A stretch of DNA of 19,431 nucleotides. Origin: CBFGTJ01 sp965651815 (GTDB lineage Bacteria > Actinomycetota > Acidimicrobiia > Acidimicrobiales > Microtrichaceae). The stretch covers positions 1 through 19,431 of the forward strand of contig CBFGTJ010000043.1 in assembly GCA_965651815.1 (NCBI GenBank), read 5' to 3'. The notes beneath the pieces are model-generated. The model ran no database searches. It was not told the DNA's origin and saw only the letters and a program-made list of their open reading frames with translations. Of the stretch, positions 1 to 6,742 are shown in pieces. Made by a program: the position numbers and the translations under genes. How positions within the stretch are numbered: the stretch's first letter is position 1; each line of letters opens with the position of its first letter.

Positions 1-799
1 TCAGCTGGCCCGGGTCGTCGACGTGGTCGAGCCCGACCAGGTGGGCGAGCTCGTGGGCGATGACGGCTCGCACGTACTCGTAGCCCTCGCCCTCCTCGAG
101 CTCCCACTGCAGGTCGGGGGCATCGAGCACGACCTCGCCGGTCACGTAGACGATGGGGGCGGTGTCGCTCGCGTCGTCGGTGGCGTGGGTTGCGTCGCTG
201 TAGGCGTAGCCGAGCGTCTCGCTCTCGCCGCCGTCGTCCGAGCCCAGCTCCGGGGCCTCGGCATCGTCCGACCAGGCGATCAGCACCGGTGCGATCCGGT
301 CGCCGTATCGCTCGTACTGGTAGAAGTCGCGGTCCCCGTCGGGGGTCGGGGCCTCGTCGGTCTCACCCTCGTACACGAACGTCAGCCCGGTGGCGTCGGC
401 GACCATGTCGATCGCTTCCCGGAGCAGCTGGTCCCCCTCGGCCGGGGCGCCGTCGGGCCGGACGACGTAGGAGATCGGACGGCACGGGTCGTAGGAGACC
501 GGGGTGGCCCCGTCGGCCGCCAGCATGTTGAACGCGTACGAGCCGTCGCTGCCCGGTTCCGCAGCCGTCGGGTCGATGGCCTCGGACTCGTCGGTCGCCT
601 CGAGCTCGTCGACGACGACCTCGGCCGCCACCGGGTCGCCCAGCGCCGCGGGCGTCTCGTCCTCGAGGAGCGAGCACGCCGCCAGGCCGGGAGCCAGCAA
701 GAGGGTGGCTGCGGCGGCGACAAGCCAACGGCGGGGTCGGCCGGCTGAGCGGGCAGGGTCGATCTCGGGTCCCGAATCCGTTCGGGAGGCGGCGTCCAT
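1..799 (-). CDS. Matrixin-like (metzincin) zinc metallopeptidase lipoprotein, 3' end off window
   Basis: The minus-strand frame from ATG at 799 stays open for 266 codons to the left edge, so the C-terminus is missing. Residues 1-24 are charged and end in RPRR. A hydrophobic stretch follows, closing with the lipobox L39-A-A-C42, so the product should be an exported lipoprotein. After an acidic linker (43-75) comes a globular region with HELAHLVGLDH at 249-259, the HExxHxxGxxH zinc site of metzincins: three His ligands and the catalytic Glu250. Known family members cut proteins outside the cell; the substrate here cannot be told. The start is the only ATG ahead of the signal sequence, and no convincing Shine-Dalgarno precedes it. 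It lies downstream of the tRNA-Leu gene on the same strand. The large plus-strand frames across this region are shadows with no recognisable domain. The zinc motif and lipobox are seen directly; the family is inferred from them. Confidence 0.85.
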   Translation of the reverse strand, partial: MDAASRTDSGPEIDPARSAGRPRRWLVAAAATLLLAPGLAACSLLEDETPAALGDPVAAEVVVDELEATDESEAIDPTAAEPGSDGSYAFNMLAADGATPVSYDPCRPISYVVRPDGAPAEGDQLLREAIDMVADATGLTFVYEGETDEAPTPDGDRDFYQYERYGDRIAPVLIAWSDDAEAPELGSDDGGESETLGYAYSDATHATDDASDTAPIVYVTGEVVLDAPDLQWELEEGEGYEYVRAVIAHELAHLVGLDHVDDPGQL

Positions 800-960
800 C
801 CGTTGGAGGGTAACGACGGCACCTTTCGACCCCTCTGGGCCGAACGGCTCATCGCAGGCGGAGCCTCCGAGCACCTCCTCGACAACGGCGTCGTCATCGA
901 CACCGTCGGAAGAGGTCGGGTCCCCGACCCGATCAGGGTGGGGGATCACCCACAGCTGAG

Positions 961-1044
<84 letters not shown>

Positions 1045-1057
1045 GAGTGGACTGCGA

Positions 1058-1063
1058 AGCGTA
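1058..1063 (-). promoter_or_regulatory. Putative -10 box of the tRNA-Leu gene
   Basis: The minus strand reads TACGCT here, matching TAnnnT. It would place the transcription start about seven bases before the tRNA 5' end at 1044. No clear -35 element is visible. The same hexamer precedes pknB and trpG in this window. Confidence 0.4.
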
Positions 1064-1140
1064 GCGCATCGGCAACCCGGTCCCCCAAGCGCGTACTCCC
1101 GGCGACCTGGGGGGACCGCGGCGACGTCGGGGCCCGTCGC

Positions 1141-1146
1141 TACTGT
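1141..1146 (+). promoter_or_regulatory. Putative -10 box for leaderless fhaA transcription
   Basis: TACTGT (TAnnnT) ends six bases before the ATG at 1153, so transcription would begin at or next to the start codon. There is no strong Shine-Dalgarno upstream (only a GGGG run). Leaderless mRNAs are common in actinobacteria. This would be the promoter of the fhaA-pbpA operon. No good -35 is visible. Confidence 0.4.
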
Positions 1147-1152
1147 GGGGCG

Positions 1153-1812
1153 ATGGGCATCAAGGGCTTCGAGAGCCGGCTCGAGCGGGCGGTGGAGGGC
1201 ACCATCTCACGCCTGTTCCGCACTGGCCTCAGCCCGGTCGAGTTCGGCCGGAAGCTCGAGCGCGAGATCGACGCGCACCGCACCGTCGGCGTCGACGGGC
1301 GCACGCTGGTGCCGAACTCGTTCACGTTCCACATCTCGCCGGACGACGCCACCCAGCTCGGCGACCTGCTCGGCACGCTCCGCCGCGAGCTGGCCGATGC
1401 CGCCCGCGAGCACGCCCGCGACGAGGGCTACGCGTTCGTCGGCCCCGTCGAGGTCCACATCGAGACCGATGACTCGCTCCGGGTCGGCGTCCTGCTCGTC
1501 GACGCCCGATTCGCCGAGAGCGAGAGCGGGCTCCCACCGGGGTCGCTGCTGCTGCCCACCGGCGACCGCGTCCCCCTCGGCGAGTACGTCGTCACGATCG
1601 GTCGCCAGGGCGACTGCACGATCGTGCTCGCGGACCCCAACGTCAGCCGCCGCCACGCCGAGGTCCGACCGTCCGGCGACGGGTTCGTCGTGGTCGACCT
1701 CGGCTCCACGAACGGGACGCGGGTCAACGGCACCAAGGTCACCGAGCACCAGCTCCGCGACGGCGACGAGGTGCGGTTCGGCAACACCGTCGTGCACTTC
1801 GAGTCGTCGTAG
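1153..1812 (+). CDS. fhaA: FhaA: DUF3662 domain plus C-terminal FHA domain
   Basis: This 219-residue protein begins with the FhaA/DUF3662 signature (IKGFESRLE, then FRTGLSPVEFGRKLE, then VPNSFTFHISPDD) over about residues 1-115. It ends in a forkhead-associated domain (about 128-219) carrying the phosphothreonine-binding residues G150-R151, S165 and H168 and the DLGSTNGT signature. FHA domains bind phosphothreonine peptides; in mycobacteria FhaA binds phosphorylated MviN and links PknB signalling to peptidoglycan precursor export. The M. tuberculosis protein is over 500 residues because of a long linker, whereas here the two domains nearly abut. The start is the ATG beginning the conserved MGIKGFE sequence. 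It is the first gene of a plus-strand operon, with fhaB starting 12 bp after its stop. Confidence 0.95.
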   Translation: MGIKGFESRLERAVEGTISRLFRTGLSPVEFGRKLEREIDAHRTVGVDGRTLVPNSFTFHISPDDATQLGDLLGTLRRELADAAREHARDEGYAFVGPVEVHIETDDSLRVGVLLVDARFAESESGLPPGSLLLPTGDRVPLGEYVVTIGRQGDCTIVLADPNVSRRHAEVRPSGDGFVVVDLGSTNGTRVNGTKVTEHQLRDGDEVRFGNTVVHFESS

Positions 1813-1824
1813 GCTTCGCGCACA

Positions 1825-2313
1825 GTGTCCGAGCAGCTGCTCACCGTCCTCAAGCTGTGCCTGTTGGCGTTGCTCTACCTCTTCTTCCTCCGCGTGCTGC
1901 GGGCGGTGTGGACCGAGGTGAACCCGCCCCGCCGCCTCGTCGAGGCCGCGCCAGCTGCCACCAAGGGCCGGCGCGCCGCCGCGCCGCGGGCTGCGCGCCA
2001 ACGCTCCCGCCGGGGCGCGCCCTCCCCGCCCACGCGGCTGGTCGTGGTCGAGCCGGCGGACCGTGCCGGCACCGAGTACGCGCTCGGCGAGGAGCTCACC
2101 CTCGGCCGGGCCGGGGGCTGTTCGATCGTGCTGGACGAGCAGTACGTCTCCCAGGTGCACGCCCGCGTGTTCATCCGGGACGGGTCCCTGTTCGTCGAGG
2201 ACCTCGGCTCCACCAACGGCACGTGGGTGAACGGCACCAGGGCGGTCGGCCAGATGCCGGCCCGCCACGGTGATCGCATCCAGGTCGGCAACGTGGTGAT
2301 GGAGGTGCGTTGA
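1825..2313 (+). CDS. fhaB: FhaB: membrane-anchored FHA-domain protein
   Basis: This 162-residue protein starts at GTG. An N-terminal membrane helix spans about residues 5-25 (LLTVLKLCLLALLYLFFLRV). A basic, Ala/Arg-rich linker follows (about 32-70), then a C-terminal FHA domain with G94-R95, S109 and H112 and the DLGSTNGT motif. The domain order matches FhaB (FipA), a small FHA protein that binds phosphothreonine proteins at the septum. It has the usual place between fhaA and pstP. Its stop (2311-2313) overlaps the TTG start of pstP in the sequence TTGA, which suggests translational coupling. The linker is GC-rich and low in complexity. Confidence 0.95.
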   Translation: MSEQLLTVLKLCLLALLYLFFLRVLRAVWTEVNPPRRLVEAAPAATKGRRAAAPRAARQRSRRGAPSPPTRLVVVEPADRAGTEYALGEELTLGRAGGCSIVLDEQYVSQVHARVFIRDGSLFVEDLGSTNGTWVNGTRAVGQMPARHGDRIQVGNVVMEVR

Positions 2314-3758
2314 TCCGTCTGGCAGCGGGCACCGCGTCGCTCGTCGGTCGGGTCCGGTCGGCCAACGAGGACAGCGTCCTCGTCACCGACGACCTCGTCG
2401 TCGTGGCCGACGGCATGGGCGGCCACCTCGCCGGCGAGGTCGCCTCGGCCGACGCGGTCGAGGTCCTCGGCGGCGCCGCCGGCCGGCGCTCCCTCGTCGA
2501 CCTGGTCTCGTCGGTCCACCTCGCGAACCGGCGCATCAACGACCGCGCGGCGGAGGACGAGCAGCTGCGCGGGATGGGCACCACCGTCTGCGCGCTCGGC
2601 GTCGTCGACGAGGAGGGCGAGCACCTCGCCGTCCTCAACGTCGGCGACAGCCGCGTCTACCTCTACGCCGGCGGCGTGCTCACCCAGCTCACCGAGGACC
2701 ACTCGCTGGTCGAGACGCTCGTGCGCGAGGGCCGCATCACGGCGGAGGACGCCGAGGTGCACCCCCAGCGCAACGTGCTCACCCGCGCCCTCGGGGTCGA
2801 ACCGCTCGTCGTCGTCGACGCCTGGCTGCTGCAGCCCGCCGACGGCGACCGACTGCTGCTCTGCTCCGACGGCCTCTTCAACGAGCTCAGCGACGAGCGG
2901 ATCGCCGAGGTGCTCGCGGAGGGCCGCGACCCCGAGGCCACCGCCCGCCAGCTCGCGGCCGAGGCCGACGCCGCCGGCGGGCGCGACAACATCACCGTCG
3001 TCGTCGTCGACGTGCACGACACCGGCAACCCGCCCGAGCCGCTCGGGGACCGCTACCGGCGGATCGCCACCCCGGCGGTCGACCTCGACGACCTCGGCCG
3101 GGACCCGTCCTCGGACACCGCGACGGTCCCGATGGTCTCGGTCGCGCCCGCCCCCGACAGCGCCGACGACGCGCCACCCGACGAGGACGCCGTCGACGAC
3201 GCCGAGGCGGACGGCGCGGTCGAGCCGGTCGACGCGGCGCACGCCGACGAGCCCGAACCGGCCGACGACGAGCCCGAGCACGCCACCAGCCGGGAGCTGG
3301 TGCACGTGCCACCCGCGGCGGTCGAGGAGGTGGGGCGACGCACCTGGCGGACCCCGCTGTTCCTCCTGGCGGTGCTCGCCGTGCTCGGCGTCGCCTTCGG
3401 TGTCGTCGCCTACACCGCCCAGCGCGGCTGGTTCATCGGCGCGGACGGCGACCGCGTCGCCCTCTACAAGGGGCCCACCGAGTCGTTCCTGTGGTTCGGT
3501 CCTCGCGTCGCCGAGCGCACCGACATCGAGCTCGAGGACCTCCGCCCGAACGACCGGCTCAACATCGAGCGGCGACGCTGGTCCTACGACGACCGCGCGG
3601 ACGCCGAGGAACGGCTCCGCCGCCTCGAGCGCAGCGCGACCACCACGACCACGTCGACGACCACCACCACGTCGACGACCACCACGACCACGACGACCGC
3701 CGCACCTCCGCCCGAGCAGGGTCCGGCTCCCACGGCACGGGCCGGGCCCGGCCAGTGA
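2310..3758 (+). CDS. pstP: PstP: membrane PP2C-family Ser/Thr protein phosphatase
   Basis: This 482-residue protein starts at TTG, overlapping the fhaB stop. The catalytic PP2C domain (about 1-240) shows the family motifs in order: RSANED (16-21), VADGMGGH with metal-binding Asp34, NVGDSRVYLY, LLCSDGLFNEL and GGRDNITVVV. These bind two metal ions for dephosphorylation of Ser/Thr. An Asp/Glu/Pro-rich cytoplasmic linker (about 250-335) leads to one membrane helix at about 348-368. An extracytoplasmic part follows, ending in a Thr tract (about 444-465) and a Pro/Ala/Gly tail. PstP is the partner of PknB and reverses its phosphorylations. The rare TTG start is supported by the overlap and by the conserved LAAGTASLVGRVRSANED start of the domain. 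The Thr tract is encoded by a simple ACC/ACG/TCG repeat. Confidence 0.96.
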   Translation: MIRLAAGTASLVGRVRSANEDSVLVTDDLVVVADGMGGHLAGEVASADAVEVLGGAAGRRSLVDLVSSVHLANRRINDRAAEDEQLRGMGTTVCALGVVDEEGEHLAVLNVGDSRVYLYAGGVLTQLTEDHSLVETLVREGRITAEDAEVHPQRNVLTRALGVEPLVVVDAWLLQPADGDRLLLCSDGLFNELSDERIAEVLAEGRDPEATARQLAAEADAAGGRDNITVVVVDVHDTGNPPEPLGDRYRRIATPAVDLDDLGRDPSSDTATVPMVSVAPAPDSADDAPPDEDAVDDAEADGAVEPVDAAHADEPEPADDEPEHATSRELVHVPPAAVEEVGRRTWRTPLFLLAVLAVLGVAFGVVAYTAQRGWFIGADGDRVALYKGPTESFLWFGPRVAERTDIELEDLRPNDRLNIERRRWSYDDRADAEERLRRLERSATTTTTSTTTTTSTTTTTTTTAAPPPEQGPAPTARAGPGQ

Positions 3759-5101
3759 CCGTCACCGCGGGCGAGCGGCGCGTCGACGAGCCGGCCGTAC
3801 CGGTCCCCGGCCGCCGTCGTCGCACCACCGAGCTCGGCCTGCTCGTCCTCGCGGCGCTGGTGATCTGTGGCGCCTACGCGCTCGCGAGCCTCGGTCGGAG
3901 CGCCTCGCTGCCCGCCGACATCGTCCCGTTCCTCGGGGTCATCCTCGCCCTGCTCATCGGCGCCCACATCGCGAACCGGAGGCTGGTGCCGGCGGCCGAC
4001 CCGCTGCTGCTGCCCCTCGCCGCGCTGCTCAACGGCATCGGCTACGTGTTCATCGCCCGCATCAACGGCGATCTGGCCGGGCTGCAGGCGTCGTGGACGG
4101 CGGTGAGCATCGTCGGCTACGTCGCGACGCTGATCGTGGTGCGCGACGTGCGCGCCCTGCAGCGCTACCGCTACACGTTCGGGCTCATCGGCGTGGTGCT
4201 GCTCGTCATGCCGCTGCTCCCGGTCATCGGCCGCGAGTACTTCGGGTCGCGCATCTGGGTGTCGATCGGTCCGGTCAACTTCCAGCCGGGCGAGTTCGCC
4301 AAGATCGCGCTCGCGCTCTTCCTCGCCGGGTACCTGACGGAGCGCCGGGAGCTGCTCGGCATCGCGACGTTCCGGCTCGGCCCGTTCAACACCCCGGACC
4401 CCAAGCACTTCTCACCGGTGCTGTTGGCGGTCGGCTTCAGCCTCGTCGTGATGGTCTTCGAGCGGGACCTCGGATCCGCGCTCCTGTTCTTCCTGCTCTT
4501 CACCGTCATGCTGTGGGTCGCCACGGGGCGCGGCTCGTACGTCGCGGTCGGTGCGCTGCTGTTCGGCGGCGCGTCGTACTTCGCGTGGTCCCAGTTCTCC
4601 CACGTGCAGGACCGCGTCTCGATCTGGCTCGACCCGTGGTCCGACCCCGGCGGCGCCGGCTACCAGGTCATCCAGGCGGCCTACGCGCTCGCGTGGGGCG
4701 GCACGACCGGCACCGGACCGGGCCTCGGCCGGGCGGTGCGGATCCCCGCGGACGAGTCCGACTTCATCTTCGCGGTCATCGGGGAGGAGCTGGGGCTGCT
4801 CGGGGCCACCGCGGTGCTGTGCGCCTTCCTGCTGCTCGCGGGCAGCGGCCTGCGCATCGCCCGGACCAGCGGTGACGGGTTCACCGCCCTGCTGACCGTC
4901 GGGCTCACCACCCTCATCGCCTTCCAGGCGTTCATCATCATCGCCGGGGTGATCCGGCTCCTCCCGCTCACCGGCGTCACCCTCCCGTTCGTCTCCTACG
5001 GCGGCTCGTCGCTGGTCGCGAACTACGTGCTCCTCGCGCTGCTCGTGCGGGCCTCGGACCAGTCCGCCCGCCGGGTCGCGGAACCGGTGGTGGCGCGGTG
5101 A
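3755..5101 (+). CDS. rodA: RodA/FtsW-family SEDS peptidoglycan glycosyltransferase
   Basis: This 448-residue polytopic membrane protein has ten or more hydrophobic segments. SEDS signatures are FQPGEFAKIALALFLAGYL, ERDLGSALLFFLLF (the family's QPDLGTA region), GIGYVFIARI and the closing PLTGVTLPFVSYGGSSL. SEDS proteins polymerise lipid II into glycan strands with a partner class B PBP, here the adjacent pbpA. The frame is open back to 3491, but the true start is GTG at 3755, which overlaps the pstP stop (GTGA). Upstream in-frame sequence is an Arg-rich shadow of pstP, whereas from 3755 the product reads as a normal cytoplasmic N-terminus. The stop overlaps the pbpA start in the same four-base way. 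RodA rather than FtsW is chosen from the pairing with pbpA, not from sequence alone. Confidence 0.94.
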   Translation: MTVTAGERRVDEPAVPVPGRRRRTTELGLLVLAALVICGAYALASLGRSASLPADIVPFLGVILALLIGAHIANRRLVPAADPLLLPLAALLNGIGYVFIARINGDLAGLQASWTAVSIVGYVATLIVVRDVRALQRYRYTFGLIGVVLLVMPLLPVIGREYFGSRIWVSIGPVNFQPGEFAKIALALFLAGYLTERRELLGIATFRLGPFNTPDPKHFSPVLLAVGFSLVVMVFERDLGSALLFFLLFTVMLWVATGRGSYVAVGALLFGGASYFAWSQFSHVQDRVSIWLDPWSDPGGAGYQVIQAAYALAWGGTTGTGPGLGRAVRIPADESDFIFAVIGEELGLLGATAVLCAFLLLAGSGLRIARTSGDGFTALLTVGLTTLIAFQAFIIIAGVIRLLPLTGVTLPFVSYGGSSLVANYVLLALLVRASDQSARRVAEPVVAR

Positions 5102-6600
5102 CCCGGCAGATCCGGATCCTCACCGGGGTCATCCTCGCCTGCTACCTGGCGGTGTTCGTCAAGCTCAACCAGATCCAGGTGCTCGAGGCGTCGGACTACA
5201 ACGACCGGCCCGAGAACACCCGGGCGCTGGTGCGGGACTTCAACCGCCCCCGCGGCGACATCGTCACCGCCGACGGCGTGGTGGCGGCGACCTCCGAGTC
5301 ACGCCGGGCCGACCTCCGCTACCGGCGGATCTACCCCGAGGGCGAGCTCTACGCCCACATCACCGGGTACTACTCGTTCCGGTTCGGCTCCACCGGCGTC
5401 GAGCGCGAGTACAACGCGCAGCTCGCCGGCCGCACCGCGTCGCTCCAGCTCCGGGACCTGTCCGGCTTCTTCTCCGACCCGTCCACCGAGGGCGACGTCA
5501 TCCTCACCGTCGACAGCCGCGTCCAGACCGTCGCCCGCGACGCGCTCGGCGGCCTGACCGGCTCGGTCGTGGCGCTCGACCCACGCACCGGTGGGGTGCT
5601 CGCCATGTACTCCAACCCCACCTACGACCCGAACCCGGTGTCGGACAACGACGGCGAGCGCGCGCAGGCGGTGAAGACGTTCCTCGACGCCGCCCCCGAG
5701 AAGCCCCTGCTGTCACGTGCCTACCAGGACCGGTTCTTCCCCGGCTCGACGTTCAAGATCGTCACCGCGACGGCGGGCCTCGAGTCCGGCGTCGTCGACG
5801 AGCAGCGACCCGTGTTCGAGACGGTGCGCACCTACACCCCGCCGCTCACGCGCCGGGGGCTGTCGAACTTCGACGGCGCCAGCTGCGGGGGCACGCTGTT
5901 CGTGATCCTGCAGCGCTCGTGCAACACCTCGTTCGCGGAGATGGCCGCCGAGATGCTCGGCCCCGGGCCGATGATCGCCGCGGCGGAGGCCGCCGGGTTC
6001 AACGACGTGCCCCCGATCGACCTGACCCGGCCCGTCCGCTCGGTGTACCCGACCGACTTCGGTGCGGTGCTCGAGGAGCCCGCCGACGCGGCGCCGGTGC
6101 ACGAGAACACGCCCGCGCTCGCGCAGACCGCGATCGGCCAGAACGACGTCGCGGCGACGCCCCTCCAGATGGCGCTGGTCGCCGCCGGCGTCGCGAACGA
6201 GGGGCGCATCATGGTCCCCCACGTGATGGCCGAGGTGCGCGCCCGCGACGGCGACGTCGTCGAGCGCTTCGACGTGCGCCCGTGGAAGGAGGCGATGAGC
6301 GCCGCCACGGCGGACGTCCTGCGCCGGGCGATGATCAGCGTCGTCACCGACGGCACCGCGTCCAGCCTCCAGCTGCCCGGCGCGACCGTCGGGGCCAAGA
6401 CCGGCACCGCGCAGCTCGGCACCACCCCGCCACGCTCGCACGCCTGGATGATCGCCTTCGCCGGACCCGAGGGCGGGGAGCCGACCGTCGCGGTCGCCGT
6501 CATGGTGCAGAACGTCGAGGGCGACACCGGCCAGACCGGTGGACGTGTCGCGGGGCCGATCGCCCGCCGCGTCCTCGAGGCCGCGCTCGCCCTCCCGTGA
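5098..6600 (+). CDS. pbpA: PbpA: class B penicillin-binding protein (transpeptidase)
   Basis: This 500-residue protein starts at GTG, overlapping the rodA stop. It has a short N-terminus, one membrane anchor (about 5-22, ILTGVILACYLAVFVKL), a PBP dimerisation region (about 40-160; NRPRGDI), then the transpeptidase domain. The three active-site motifs are visible: S217-T-F-K220 (nucleophile), S274-C-N276 and K434-T-G436. It crosslinks peptide stems outside the membrane and is the cognate partner of the SEDS polymerase encoded just upstream. The length agrees with mycobacterial PbpA (about 490). It is the last gene of the tightly overlapping fhaA-pbpA operon; 142 bp separate it from the pknB start. 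Confidence 0.96.
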   Translation: MTRQIRILTGVILACYLAVFVKLNQIQVLEASDYNDRPENTRALVRDFNRPRGDIVTADGVVAATSESRRADLRYRRIYPEGELYAHITGYYSFRFGSTGVEREYNAQLAGRTASLQLRDLSGFFSDPSTEGDVILTVDSRVQTVARDALGGLTGSVVALDPRTGGVLAMYSNPTYDPNPVSDNDGERAQAVKTFLDAAPEKPLLSRAYQDRFFPGSTFKIVTATAGLESGVVDEQRPVFETVRTYTPPLTRRGLSNFDGASCGGTLFVILQRSCNTSFAEMAAEMLGPGPMIAAAEAAGFNDVPPIDLTRPVRSVYPTDFGAVLEEPADAAPVHENTPALAQTAIGQNDVAATPLQMALVAAGVANEGRIMVPHVMAEVRARDGDVVERFDVRPWKEAMSAATADVLRRAMISVVTDGTASSLQLPGATVGAKTGTAQLGTTPPRSHAWMIAFAGPEGGEPTVAVAVMVQNVEGDTGQTGGRVAGPIARRVLEAALALP

Positions 6601-6682
6601 CGACGCCACCGGTGACGATGCTGCCGTGACCACATCCCGAGGCAGCGCTCCCGCGGGCGTCGCCGTCCCCCTGACGGGCCGT

Positions 6683-6732
6683 CGGTGACCGGTGACCGAT
6701 GACGCGATGGCGCCAGGTCCCCCGCCTACGCT
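6683..6732 (+). promoter_or_regulatory. Putative pknB promoter with three tandem heptamers
   Basis: TACGCT at 6727-6732 ends ten bases before the ATG at 6743 and would give an almost leaderless transcript. Upstream lie three back-to-back heptamers, CGGTGAC (6683), CGGTGAC (6690) and CGATGAC (6697), which could bind a regulator or include a -35-like element. The decamer GCCTACGCTG is also found in front of trpG. Promoter function is inferred. Confidence 0.4.
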
Positions 6733-6742
6733 GGGCGGCGCC

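Noticed and set aside
23..748. Long plus-strand open frame opposite the left-edge gene
   Set aside because: It is rich in Val/Gly/Arg with no domain. The opposite strand encodes a lipobox and an HExxHxxGxxH site, so this is a GC-rich shadow.
3491..3754. Upstream extension of the rodA frame
   Set aside because: It lies inside pstP in another frame and is Arg/His-rich. The GTG at 3755 overlapping the pstP stop fits the operon pattern.
6692..6742. GTG start 17 codons upstream of pknB
   Set aside because: The extra residues are not kinase-like and would run through the -10-like box; ATG 6743 begins the conserved sequence.
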